Source of the DNA: Streptomyces bacillaris
Lineage (GTDB): Bacteria > Actinomycetota > Actinomycetes > Streptomycetales > Streptomycetaceae
Reading direction: 5' to 3'
DNA: 64,000 nt
Assembly (NCBI RefSeq): GCF_003268675.1
Contig: NZ_CP029378.1
Coordinates: 3,224,001 to 3,288,000 of the forward strand
Part shown: one piece after another, positions 56,548-64,000 of the stretch
Layout of the letters: every line of letters starts with the position of its first letter
Position numbering within the stretch: the stretch's first letter is position 1
The notes under the pieces: generated by a model
Told to the model about the DNA's origin: nothing
Database searches by the model: none
Seen by the model: only the letters and a program-made list of their open reading frames with translations
Program-made: the position numbers and the translations under genes

Positions 56548-57320
56548 GGCGTGGCACTCCCGGTCCCGGGCAGCGAGGTGCCGCTCCCGATCCCGGGCAG
56601 CGGGGCGGTACTCCCGGTCCCGGGCAGCGGGGCGGTGCCGCTCCCCGTCCTCCCCACCGGGCCGTCCCCGATGCGGTACCCGGCGCCCGGGACGGTCTCG
56701 ATCACGGGCGGTGCCCCCAGTTTCGTACGGAGTTTGGACAGGGTGACCCGGACCGCGTTGGTGCGGTAGCTGGTGTCCTCCTCCCACACCTCCTCGATCA
56801 GGTCGTCGCCGCTGACGACGGCGCCCTCGGCCCGCAGGAGGGTCTCCAGGACGGCGAACTCCTTGCGGGAGAGGGCGAGGAAGCGGCCGTCGCGGCAGAC
56901 CTGGCGGCGGGCGGTGTCGAGCGTGAGCCCGGCCCGTTCCAGGACCGGGGGGAGGGCGGGGCGCGAGCGGCGGCCGAGGGCGAGGACCCGGGCGAGGAGT
57001 TCGTCGTACGCGAACGGCTTGGTCAGGTAGTCGTCGGCGCCGAGCCCGAGACCGGCCACCCGGTCCCGTACGGTCCCCGCGGCGGTGAGCATCAGGATCC
57101 GGGTCAGCAGCCGGGCGCCGACGACCTGCCGGCAGACCTCGTCGCCGTGCAGCCCGGGCAGGTCGCGGTCGAGGATCATCACGTCGTACGCGCCGAACCG
57201 GAGCTTCTCCAGCGCGGTCGGCCCGTCCGGGGCGATGTCCACCGCGACGGCGTCACGGCGCAGCCCCTCGGCGATCATCCCCGCCAGGAATTCCTCGTCC
57301 TCCACCACCAGCACACGCAT
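56544..57320 (-). CDS. OmpR-family response regulator with repeat tail
   Basis: A 258-residue response regulator: receiver domain 1-115 with phosphoacceptor D51 (VMILDRDLPG) and TKPF Lys, winged helix 125-225 (FLALSRKEFAVLETLLRAEGAVVSGDDLIEEVW). The last about 30 residues contain three PLPG(T/I)GS units from a tandem repeat around 56560-56650; they mimic sortase motifs but the protein is cytoplasmic. ATG 57320. First gene of the two-component operon. Confidence 0.92.
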   Translation of the reverse strand: MRVLVVEDEEFLAGMIAEGLRRDAVAVDIAPDGPTALEKLRFGAYDVMILDRDLPGLHGDEVCRQVVGARLLTRILMLTAAGTVRDRVAGLGLGADDYLTKPFAYDELLARVLALGRRSRPALPPVLERAGLTLDTARRQVCRDGRFLALSRKEFAVLETLLRAEGAVVSGDDLIEEVWEEDTSYRTNAVRVTLSKLRTKLGAPPVIETVPGAGYRIGDGPVGRTGSGTAPLPGTGSTAPLPGIGSGTSLPGTGSATP

Positions 57321-57341
57321 GGGCCCCTGTGTACCCGAAAG

Positions 57342-57366
57342 CGATGTTTCGCCGGTGTAAGCATCG
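57342..57366. promoter_or_regulatory. inverted repeat between divergent regulator and exporter operons
   Basis: CGATGTTT (57342-57349) and AAGCATCG (57359-57366), 8-bp arms with one mismatch and a 9-nt spacer, lie between the response regulator start (57320) and lipoprotein start (57451). Candidate binding site for the response regulator. Confidence 0.4.
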
Positions 57367-57450
57367 GGGCTGAGAGAAACGAAACCGCCTCCTCGCGCAC
57401 GCTCGGCCCCGTCCGTACCCGGCCTGTCAGCACCGTACGAGGAGCCCCTG

Positions 57451-57990
57451 ATGAACACCCTCCCGAGCACCCGGATCCCCCTGGCCCCCCGGTGGGGGCG
57501 CGGCCTCGCCGTCTTCCTGTTCGCCACGACCGTCGCCCTCTCCGCCACGGCCTGTGCGGGCGGCGACAGTGACGACGCCGGCAGCGGGACGAGGAACGAG
57601 GGCTCGGCCTCCACCACCGAGAAGACGGACGAGGACCAGGCGCTGGAGCACCGCAAGTGCCTCCGTGAGCAGGGTCTGGACATCCCCGAGCCGAAGCCGG
57701 GCGAGAACGGCGTGGGCGTGACCATCGACGGCGGGTCGAAGAGCCGGAAGGAGATGGAGAAGGCGTTCAAGGCCTGCGAGGACAAGGCGGTCGGCGGCGG
57801 ACGCAAGGAGCTGTCCCAGGCGGAGAAGGACAAGATGGTCGCCTTCGCCCGGTGCATGCGGAAGAACGGCTTCGACATGCCCGACCCGACCTTCGACGGC
57901 GGGGCGGTGGCGGCCATGCCCGCACCGCAGGGCAAGGACATGAAGAAGTTCGAGCAGGCGAACAAGGCGTGCGAGAGCGTGGGCCGATGA
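57451..57990 (+). CDS. lipoprotein with duplicated cysteine-pair domain
   Basis: A 179-residue lipoprotein. Signal peptide with lipobox ALSATAC (Cys about residue 35), a Ser/Thr/Asp linker, then two related halves: RKCLREQGLDIPEP ... KACEDK and ARCMRKNGFDMPDP ... KACESV, each with two cysteines about 35-50 residues apart, probably one disulfide each. It is coupled (ATGA) to the adaptor gene. The function may be sensing or chaperoning for the exporter; a stress-sensor role next to a two-component system is inferred. Confidence 0.82.
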   Translation: MNTLPSTRIPLAPRWGRGLAVFLFATTVALSATACAGGDSDDAGSGTRNEGSASTTEKTDEDQALEHRKCLREQGLDIPEPKPGENGVGVTIDGGSKSRKEMEKAFKACEDKAVGGGRKELSQAEKDKMVAFARCMRKNGFDMPDPTFDGGAVAAMPAPQGKDMKKFEQANKACESVGR

Positions 57991-59051
57991 GGCGCGGACG
58001 GGCGGTGGCGGCGGTCGCGGCGGTGCTCGCCGTGACGGCCGGGACCATCGCGGTCACGCAGCTGGGCGACGACGGGGGTACGGCCCCGGGCGGCGCGAAG
58101 AGCACCGGGCTGCCCCCGGCCACCGCCCCGGTCGAGCGCGGCGACCTCCAGGACAGCGCCCAGGCCGACGGGACCCTCGGCTACGACCGGCAGCGCAAGG
58201 TCAACGCGGGCGCGGCGGGCACCCTGACCTGGACCCCGCGCACCGGCTCGACCGTGGAGCGGAACGAGCGGCTGTACGAGGTCGACGGCCACCCGGTGCG
58301 GCTGCTGTACGGCTCCGGGCCCATGTACCGGACCCTGAAGCCGGGCGACAAGGGCCGGGACGTCGAGCAGCTGGAACGGAACCTCGCCGCCCTCGGCTAC
58401 ACCGGCTTCACCCCCGACACCGAGTACACCGAGCTGACGGCGTCGGCGGTCAGGCGCTGGCAGAAGGCGCACGGCGAGAAGCAGACGGGGAAGGTGGGCC
58501 CGCAGGACATCGCGTTCGCACCCGGCAAGGTCCGGATCAAGTCCGTGGAGACGCCCGTGGGCGACCTGGCCCAGCCCGGTGCGCCGGTCCTGACCACGAC
58601 CGGCGACGAACGCATCGTGACCTTCGAACTCGACGTGGCGGAGAGCGCGTTGGCCAAGGCGGGCACGAAGGTGACCGTCGAGCTGCCGGACGGCACGAGC
58701 GCCCCCGGCACGGTCTCCTCGGTCGGCCGGACGGCGAAGCCGGGCAAGGACCCGCAGGACGACGGCCCCAAGGTGACCCTGACCGTCTCCTTCGACCGGC
58801 CGGAGAAGGTCGGCGGGTTCGACCAGTCGCCGGTGACGGTGAACCTGACCGGTGAGACCCGCGAGGACGTGCTGACGGTCCCGGTCAACGCGCTGCTGGC
58901 GCTGCCGGGCGGCGGGTTCGGCGTGGAGGTCGTCACCGGCGGCTCGGTGCGCGAGGTGAAGGTGGAGCTGGGGATGTTCGCTGAGGGCCGGGTCGAGGTG
59001 TCGGGCGGCGGGCTGCGCGAGGGGATGAAGGTCGGGGTGCCGAAGATATGA
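57987..59051 (+). CDS. efflux periplasmic adaptor with peptidoglycan-binding domain
   Basis: A 354-residue MacA/HlyD-like adaptor. An N-terminal membrane anchor (VAAVAAVLAVTAGTIAVT) is followed by a beta-barrel/lipoyl-type region, a peptidoglycan-binding domain (KGRDVEQLERNLAALGYTG and ASAVRRWQKAHG) near residues 125-175, and a C-terminal barrel. It links the membrane ABC transporter to the wall. ATGA overlap with the lipoprotein and with the ATPase gene shows tight operon structure. Confidence 0.87.
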   Translation: MRRGRAVAAVAAVLAVTAGTIAVTQLGDDGGTAPGGAKSTGLPPATAPVERGDLQDSAQADGTLGYDRQRKVNAGAAGTLTWTPRTGSTVERNERLYEVDGHPVRLLYGSGPMYRTLKPGDKGRDVEQLERNLAALGYTGFTPDTEYTELTASAVRRWQKAHGEKQTGKVGPQDIAFAPGKVRIKSVETPVGDLAQPGAPVLTTTGDERIVTFELDVAESALAKAGTKVTVELPDGTSAPGTVSSVGRTAKPGKDPQDDGPKVTLTVSFDRPEKVGGFDQSPVTVNLTGETREDVLTVPVNALLALPGGGFGVEVVTGGSVREVKVELGMFAEGRVEVSGGGLREGMKVGVPKI

Positions 59052-59875
59052 CGAGCACCGGCACGGGTACCGGCCCTGGCGCCGACGCAGGCACTGGCAC
59101 CCACTCCAGCCCCATCGCCGGCACCGGCACCGGCACCGGCACGGACCGCGTCGAGGACTCGCGTACGGTCGTCGGCCTGCGGGGCGTCACGAAGGAGTAC
59201 GCGGGCGGGGTCACGGCCCTGCGCGGGGTGGATCTGACCGTGGCGGAGGGCGAACTCCTCGCCATCGTCGGCCCGTCCGGCTCCGGCAAGTCCACGCTGC
59301 TGCACATCGTCGGCACCCTGTACCGCCCCACCACCGGCTCCGTCCACATCGCGGGCCACGACGTGGCCGCCCTCTCCGACCGCCGCCTCTCCGCCCTGCG
59401 CGCCCAGCACGTGGGCTTCGTCTTCCAGGCGTTCCACCTGGTCCCCGGCGTGAGCGCCCGCGACAACGTGGCCGAGGGCCTGCTCTACTCCGGCCTCCCC
59501 CGCTCCGTACGCCGCCGCAGGGCCGCCGAGGCGCTGGAGCGGGTCGGGCTGGCGGACCGCCTGGACCACCGACCGCACCAGCTCTCGGGCGGCCAGAAGC
59601 AGCGGGTGGCCATCGCGCGGGCGGTGGTGGGCGAACCCGCCCTGCTGCTGGCCGACGAGCCGACGGGGGCGCTGGACTCGGCGTCGGGGGCGGCGGTGAT
59701 GGAGCTGCTGCGGGACCTGAACCGGGAGGGGGCGACGATCGCGGTGATCACGCACGATACGGAGATCGCGGCGGGGCTGCCGCGCGAGGTGCGGATCAGG
59801 GACGGCGAGGTGGTGGCGGACGTACGGAACGTTCCGGCTCCGGTGCCACCCGTGGAGACAGGGGCAGGGCTGTGA
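59048..59875 (+). CDS. MacB/LolD-type ABC transporter ATP-binding protein
   Basis: A 275-residue ATPase. Walker A GPSGSGKSTLL, Q loop FVFQAFHLVPG, signature LSGGQKQRVAIARA, Walker B LLLADEPTGALD, H loop ITHD. The first 35 residues are a Gly/Thr/Ala repeat tail (GTGTG) and probably disordered. It pairs with the downstream permease and the adaptor as a MacAB-type exporter. Overlaps both neighbours by 4 nt. Confidence 0.93.
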   Translation: MTSTGTGTGPGADAGTGTHSSPIAGTGTGTGTDRVEDSRTVVGLRGVTKEYAGGVTALRGVDLTVAEGELLAIVGPSGSGKSTLLHIVGTLYRPTTGSVHIAGHDVAALSDRRLSALRAQHVGFVFQAFHLVPGVSARDNVAEGLLYSGLPRSVRRRRAAEALERVGLADRLDHRPHQLSGGQKQRVAIARAVVGEPALLLADEPTGALDSASGAAVMELLRDLNREGATIAVITHDTEIAAGLPREVRIRDGEVVADVRNVPAPVPPVETGAGL

Positions 59876-61113
59876 GCCGGGACCGGGGCACGGCCCGGAA
59901 CCGCGACCGGGACACGGCCCGCAAGCGCCTGAGGGCGGCCCGCCTGGGCCCCCGGGACGTCCTGCACGTCGGCTCGTCCGGCCTGCGCAGCCGCCCGATG
60001 CGGGTGGTCCTCTCGGCCCTGGGCATCGCCATCGGTATCGCGACGATGATCTCGGTGGTGGGCATCTCCGCCTCCAGCCAGGCCCAACTCCTGCGCGAAC
60101 TCGACAAGTTGGGCACCAACCTGCTCGTGGCTTCGCCCGGGGAATCGATGTTCTCCGGGCAGGACGTGCGGCTGCCCGAGGACGCGGCCGGGATGGTGGG
60201 CCGGATCAAGGGCGTCCAGGAGGTGGGGGCCACCGCCGATCTGAACGCGACCGTACGCCGCAACGAACGGATCGACGAGGGCGATACGGGCGGGATCGCG
60301 GTCAAGGCGACGACGGCCGACCTGCTGCGCGTCCTGCGCGGCGAGGTGCGCAGCGGCAACTGGCTCAACGCGGCGACGGGCCGCTACCCCTCGGTCGTGC
60401 TCGGCCATGTCTCCGCCGAACGCCTCGGCATCACGAAGCCGGGACAGCAGGTGTGGCTGGGCGGCCGCTACTTCACCGTCACCGGCATCCTCGCCCCGCT
60501 CCCCCTCGCCCCGGAGATCGAACGCTCCGCACTGGTCGGCTGGGAGGGCGCGAAGCGGCTGCTGGGCTTCGAGGGCCACCCGACGTCGGTGTACGAGCGG
60601 TCGGACGACGCGGTGGTGCAGGACGTACGGAAGGTGATGGCGGCGACGGTCGACCCGCGGAACCCGCAGAACGTGAAGGTCACCGACCCGTCATCGGCGC
60701 TGCGGGCGAAGGCGGCGACCGAGGGGGCGTTCAGCAGCCTGCTGCTGGGCCTGGGCGGCATCGCGCTGCTGGTCGGCGGGGTCGGGGTGGCCAACACCAT
60801 GATCATCTCGGTGCTCGAGCGCCGGTACGAGATCGGCCTGCGCCGCTCGCTGGGCGCGACGCGGGGCCAGATCCGGATCCAGTTCGTCACGGAGTCCCTG
60901 ATGCTGTCGGGCCTGGGCGGCCTGGCGGGGGTGGCGCTGGGTGCGGCGGCGACGGGGGTGTACGCGCACACGGGCGGGCTGCCGTGGGTGGTCCCGCTCT
61001 GGGCGGTCGGCGGGGGCTTCGGCGCGACGCTGGTGATCGGCACGGTGGCGGGCCTCTACCCGGCGGTACGGGCGTCCCGCCTCTCCCCGACGCTGGCGCT
61101 GCACGCGGCGTGA
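59872..61113 (+). CDS. MacB-type ABC transporter permease (FtsX-like)
   Basis: A 413-residue permease with TM1 near 45-65 (RVVLSALGIAIGIATMISVVGIS), a large extracellular domain of about 200 residues, and three C-terminal TM segments (LLGLGGIALLVGGVGVANTM, then two more), as in MacB. The motif ERRYEIGLRRSLGATRGQI couples to the ATPase. GTG 59872 overlaps the ATPase stop. It may export antibiotics, peptides or lipids; probably controlled by the divergent two-component system. Confidence 0.9.
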   Translation: MSRDRGTARNRDRDTARKRLRAARLGPRDVLHVGSSGLRSRPMRVVLSALGIAIGIATMISVVGISASSQAQLLRELDKLGTNLLVASPGESMFSGQDVRLPEDAAGMVGRIKGVQEVGATADLNATVRRNERIDEGDTGGIAVKATTADLLRVLRGEVRSGNWLNAATGRYPSVVLGHVSAERLGITKPGQQVWLGGRYFTVTGILAPLPLAPEIERSALVGWEGAKRLLGFEGHPTSVYERSDDAVVQDVRKVMAATVDPRNPQNVKVTDPSSALRAKAATEGAFSSLLLGLGGIALLVGGVGVANTMIISVLERRYEIGLRRSLGATRGQIRIQFVTESLMLSGLGGLAGVALGAAATGVYAHTGGLPWVVPLWAVGGGFGATLVIGTVAGLYPAVRASRLSPTLALHAA

Positions 61114-61222
61114 GGGGGCGGGGGCAGGGCTACCTCCCCACTCGCCGGCCCCGCCACCCGGGCCGGGCGGGCGGCGGGGACTCGGCGCTGGTCTCCCGAC
61201 CCCGCCCCCACCCCTCCACCCC

Positions 61223-62740
61223 CTACTCCCCCGCCCTCACCGCCCGGGCCAGGTCGACGGCGCCCGCGACCCGGGCGGCGACCGTCTCCGCGTACGCCGT
61301 GTCCGGGCGTTCGAAGGCGGCCCGGTTCGCCGCGCGGAGGAACGTCAGGACGCCCAGCGTCCGCCCCCGGCTCCGGAGCACCGTGGACAGGGCGTGGGCC
61401 GCGTCCCGGGGCCAGCGCCGCTCCGCCGCCCAGGCCGCCGCGCCTTCCGTGCCCCCGGCACCCGCGCTCGTACGGACGGAGCCGGTGCGCTCGACGGCTT
61501 GGAGGGCGGGGTGCCCGGGACCGTAACGGACGGGGATGGAGCCGCCCGCGACCAGCAGGCACGGGCCGGGCGCGTCGGCGGGGGTGGCGGCCGTACGGAC
61601 CAGGCGCTCGCCCTCCATGAGGTCGAGCAGGACGTGGTCGGCGAACCCGGCCAGGGCGAAGTCGAGCAGGGAGGTCGCGGCCTCCATCGGGTCCTCGCAC
61701 TCGGAGACCGTACGGGCCGCCCGGTGCAGCTGCCCGGTCCGGAACCGCAGCCGGTCCGCCTCCTGCTGGGCGAGCTTCTTGGCCGTCACGTCCCGGAACA
61801 TCCACCCGACCCCGAGCGGAACCGGCTCCTCCGTCAGCGGCGAGGCCAGCCGCAGGAACCCGCTGCGCCAGCACCGCCGCCGCTCGCCCTCCGCCGTCCG
61901 CAGCGTCACCCAGAACTCCGCCGGAGCCCCCGGCGCCCCTTCGGCGAGCACATGGGCGAGGGCGGCCTCCAACTCCTCCACGCCCTGGACCACCAGCTCG
62001 CCCAGCGGCCGGCCCAGCAGGCCCGTACGGCTGCCGCCGAGGGCACGGGCGGCGTACGCGTTGACGACGGTCGGGCGGAGGTCGACGTCGACGAGCACCA
62101 CCCCCCAGGAGACGTCCTCCAGCAGCGCTTCGCTGAGCGCGATGGCGCGTTCCAGGTCGATCTGCGCGTGCACCTCGCTGAACGCGCAGTAGACCCCCGC
62201 CGGCTTGCCTCCGGCGCCCAGGACCCGGGCGGACTGGGTCCGCACCAGCACCCGGCTGCCGTCCTTGCGCAGCAGCGCGAACTCGTGGACCTGGCGCCCC
62301 GGCGCGTCCATGGCGGCCATCAGCCGCCCCTGCACCTCGTGCGCGTCGGCCCGGCGCACCGCCCACCCCGCGAACCCGGTACGCCCCACGGCCTCCTGGG
62401 CGGACCAGCCGAGGATGCGCTCGGCCTCGCGGTTCCAGTGGGTGACGGTGCCGCCCGCGTCGAAGGCGCAGAGGGCGGCGTCCATGCCGTCGAGCAGGGC
62501 GGCGAGCAGCTCGGCCCCGGAGTCGGCACCGGACCCGGCACCGCCCCCGGAACCGGAGTCGAGCGGCACGGAACAAGCACCCTGCCCGTCCGGACCACCC
62601 GGCCCGCCCTGCCCGTCGGCCCGGTCGGGCTCGTCGGGCTCTTCGTCCGGTCCCAGCGCGTCGGTGGTCCCGCTGCTCCTGGAAGCACCCACTCCGTACC
62701 CCCCGCAGAACGTGTCGGCCGTTTCCCCGCGCGTCACCAC
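61223..62740 (-). CDS. PAS-PAS-GAF signalling protein
   Basis: A 505-residue sensor. A disordered Gly/Pro/Asp-rich N-terminus (1-70), PAS 1 at about 75-190 (ALCAFDAGGTVTHWNREAERILGW), PAS 2 at about 195-325 (WGVVLVDVDLRPTVVNAYAARALGG), and GAF at about 350-500. No output domain is present, so it may act as a sensor in a complex. The start is GTG 62740 or GTG 62737. Ligand unknown. Confidence 0.85.
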   Translation of the reverse strand: MVTRGETADTFCGGYGVGASRSSGTTDALGPDEEPDEPDRADGQGGPGGPDGQGACSVPLDSGSGGGAGSGADSGAELLAALLDGMDAALCAFDAGGTVTHWNREAERILGWSAQEAVGRTGFAGWAVRRADAHEVQGRLMAAMDAPGRQVHEFALLRKDGSRVLVRTQSARVLGAGGKPAGVYCAFSEVHAQIDLERAIALSEALLEDVSWGVVLVDVDLRPTVVNAYAARALGGSRTGLLGRPLGELVVQGVEELEAALAHVLAEGAPGAPAEFWVTLRTAEGERRRCWRSGFLRLASPLTEEPVPLGVGWMFRDVTAKKLAQQEADRLRFRTGQLHRAARTVSECEDPMEAATSLLDFALAGFADHVLLDLMEGERLVRTAATPADAPGPCLLVAGGSIPVRYGPGHPALQAVERTGSVRTSAGAGGTEGAAAWAAERRWPRDAAHALSTVLRSRGRTLGVLTFLRAANRAAFERPDTAYAETVAARVAGAVDLARAVRAGE

Positions 62741-62813
62741 GCGTATTGCTGCACGTCAGACCATTGAACTCGAACGTGACCCAGCGCACATCCCACTTCG
62801 CCAAATAAATCGG

Positions 62814-62843
62814 TTGAACGGCCGCCGGGCCCGCTCCTAGGCT
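62814..62843 (+). promoter_or_regulatory. sigma70-type promoter for small RNA/ORF
   Basis: TTGAAC (62814-62819) and TAGGCT (62838-62843) with an 18-nt spacer match the Streptomyces principal-sigma promoter pattern. The next transcript holds a 12-codon ORF with an ideal ribosome-binding site. Confidence 0.6.
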
Positions 62844-62875
62844 TCACAGCACACAGGAAAGGAGGTGTTCCGGAA

Positions 62876-62914
62876 GTGATTTCTCTTCGGACTCGTGAGG
62901 TGGCTGCGGGCTGA
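62876..62914 (+). CDS. 12-codon leader-type ORF
   Basis: GTG ATT TCT CTT ... GGC TGA encodes MISLRTREVAAG. AAAGGAGGTG at 62858-62867, the full complement of the 16S rRNA tail, lies 8-10 nt upstream, which is the strongest ribosome-binding site I noticed in the window. It is followed by three RNA hairpins and is not in front of any coding gene on its strand. It may be a regulatory leader peptide or part of a dual-function RNA. No homologue is claimed. Confidence 0.5.
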   Translation: MISLRTREVAAG

Positions 62915-63050
62915 CGCCCGTTGTCACGCACTTTCGCAGTGCATGGCCGGACGCCGGCCAATACCCAGCAGTCACCGACCCGCAGGCTCGCCGGTAAGTC
63001 CGGCCGGCTCCTTCGTGCACGGAGGACCCAGAGCCTGCGGGTTTCTGCGT
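62915..63050 (+). ncRNA. structured RNA downstream of small ORF
   Basis: Elements: GCAC/GTGC hairpin (62928-62942); GGCCGG ACG CCGGCC hairpin (62946-62960); a 12-bp stem ACCCGCAGGCTC (62979-62990) with GAGCCTGCGGGT (63031-63042) enclosing two smaller hairpins, GCCGG/CCGGC and CTCC/GGAG; then a T-rich run TTTCTGCGTTTT. This could be a 3-way-junction RNA ending in a terminator. Evidence is base complementarity only. Confidence 0.5.
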
Positions 63051-63096
63051 TTTCCCAGATGAGAGCCCATCCGCTGGCTCCTTCGGCTCCACCGGC

Positions 63097-63792
63097 TTAC
63101 GGACAGAGCCGCTCCACCCGCCAGGAACCGCCCTCCCTGACGTACCGCAGCCGGTCGTGCAGCCGGTTCCCGTGCCCCTGCCAGAACTCGATGGTTTCGG
63201 GCACCACGCGGATGCCGCCCCAGTTCGGCGGGGCGGGCACCTTCTCGCCCTCCGGGTAGCGCGCGGCCAGCTCCTCGTACCGCTCGATCAGCTCCTCGCG
63301 GGAGCCGATGACGGTGGACTGCTCACTGGCCCAGGCGCCGAGCTGGGAGCCGTGCGGCCGGGTACGGAAGTAGCCGACGGTCTCCTCGCGGGAGACCCGG
63401 GAGGCGGTGCCGGTGACGATCACCTGGCGGGCCATGGGGTGCCAGGGGAAGAGGAGCGAGACGTACGGGTTGGCGGCCAGCTCGCGGCCCTTGCGGGAGC
63501 CGTAGTTCGTGAAGAAGACGAAGCCCCGGTCGTCGTACTGCTTCAGCAGGACCGTACGCGAGGAGGGGCGGCCGTCCGGGGTGGCGGTGGAGACGACCAT
63601 CGCGTTGGGCTCGTGGAGCACACCGCCCGCGGCGACCTGGCAGAACCAGCGGGCGAACTGGTCCATCGGGTCGGGGCTGAGATCGCGCTCGGTGAAGTCC
63701 TCGGAGCGGTAGTGCTCGCGCATGGCGGCGGGATCGATGGTGGAATCGACGGGAAGGGATTCCGATCCAGGAGAACGGTCTGGTGTGGGCAC
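63097..63792 (-). CDS. pdxH: pyridoxamine 5'-phosphate oxidase
   Basis: A 231-residue PdxH. FMN- and PLP-site segments are clear: [41 protein letters not shown] read in parts, [10 protein letters not shown], and the C-terminal [22 protein letters not shown] with RLCP end. It oxidises pyridoxamine or pyridoxine phosphate to pyridoxal phosphate. The GTG at 63792 with AGGATGGG upstream is preferred over a start at 63882. It is convergent with the small RNA on the plus strand. Distinct from the PNPOx-like protein at 3.9 kb. Confidence 0.95.
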   Translation of the reverse strand: MPTPDRSPGSESLPVDSTIDPAAMREHYRSEDFTERDLSPDPMDQFARWFCQVAAGGVLHEPNAMVVSTATPDGRPSSRTVLLKQYDDRGFVFFTNYGSRKGRELAANPYVSLLFPWHPMARQVIVTGTASRVSREETVGYFRTRPHGSQLGAWASEQSTVIGSREELIERYEELAARYPEGEKVPAPPNWGGIRVVPETIEFWQGHGNRLHDRLRYVREGGSWRVERLCP

Positions 63793-63993
63793 GGGCCCAT
63801 CCTGCCGCAGCGGCCGAGTCTGCCCGGCGGGGCGTCCCCGTAACCGCGTACCGGAGGAATGGGGTCCTGTGCCGGATGTCACGCTTCCCCGCTCCCTGGG
63901 AACCCGCCAATATCTTGGGGCAGGGCGTCATGGGAACCCTCCGGGGCGCAGGGGACCGTCGCCCATCCACCGCCGAACCGAGGGAGCCGCCTG

Positions 63994-64000
63994 ATGTCCG
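63994..64000 (+). CDS. start of next gene, cut by window end
   Basis: ATG at 63994 follows GAGGGAGCCGCCTG, a good ribosome-binding region. Only two codons (Met-Ser) are in the window. From memory, in S. coelicolor a citrate synthase gene follows pdxH; this is not shown by the sequence here. Confidence 0.4.

Noticed and set aside
56544..56700. LPGTG-like motifs in the response regulator tail as sortase signals
   Set aside because: The protein is a cytoplasmic DNA-binding regulator with no signal peptide or membrane anchor; the motifs are repeat by-products.
1..64000. tRNA or rRNA genes
   Set aside because: No tRNA cloverleaf with CCA-end pattern or rRNA-like sequence was noticed on either strand; this was a by-eye search and could miss one.

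Overview
The window is very GC-rich with strong third-position G/C bias, frequent GTG starts and ATGA/GTGA start-stop overlaps. Its families (DmdR1-like iron regulator, NsdA-like regulator, ZAS anti-sigma factor, RsbW-like ATPase, PurU, PdxH) point to a Streptomyces chromosome. The right end (PdxH, DmdR1, SIS protein, alpha/beta hydrolase) looks like conserved core chromosome; from memory it matches the SCO4387-SCO4395 neighbourhood of S. coelicolor.

Layout. (1) 1-6.3 kb: two CGNR zinc-finger regulators, each beside its own palindrome, an exported vanadium-haloperoxidase-type enzyme, an HPP membrane protein and a flavin oxidoreductase/flavin reductase operon. (2) 6.3-21.3 kb: transporters, GlxA and TetR regulators, and a catabolic block (acyl-CoA ligase, three acyl-CoA dehydrogenases, SDR, Zn-alcohol dehydrogenase, amidohydrolase, cyclase-type hydrolase). 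Four copies of a CTGACG-N3-CGTCAG-like site sit in front of its transcription units and of the flavin reductase, so I infer one regulon. (3) 21.3-34.5 kb: signalling and housekeeping genes: EF-hand protein, STAS protein, sigma/anti-sigma pair, PurU, solute-binding lipoprotein, a Gln/Pro-rich membrane protein, the NsdA-like regulator, a primase-like protein and an ABC exporter. (4) 34.5-36 kb: an ECF sigma factor translationally coupled to a reversed-order, cysteine-less alkyltransferase/Ada-zinc fusion.

(5) 36-50.7 kb is the centrepiece: a biosynthetic gene cluster built around an SznE/SznF-like pair (arginine methyltransferase plus heme-oxygenase-like diiron/cupin N-nitrosating enzyme, the streptozotocin chemistry). 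All SznF metal ligands I can recall are present at a constant +1 offset. Around the pair are a Rieske ferredoxin, ATP-grasp ligase, amidase, HAD phosphatase, glycosyltransferase, two exporters, a transposase-derived protein that has lost its catalytic acids and carries a TTA (bldA) codon, and a repair cassette: an active O6-alkylguanine-DNA methyltransferase followed by two paralogous Fe(II)/2-oxoglutarate dioxygenases. The simplest reading is a cluster for an N-nitroso (DNA-alkylating) natural product with DNA-repair self-protection. Whether the product is streptozotocin or a relative cannot be decided here.

(6) 50.7-51.9 kb: an IS630-family element inserted exactly at the stop codon of the last cluster gene. 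(7) 51.9-64 kb: core genes (alpha/beta hydrolase with a missing nucleophile, DmdR1, SIS protein), a two-component system divergent from a lipoprotein/adaptor/MacB-type ABC exporter operon, a PAS/GAF sensor, a 12-codon ORF with a perfect ribosome-binding site in front of a highly structured RNA, pdxH, and the first codons of another gene at the right edge.
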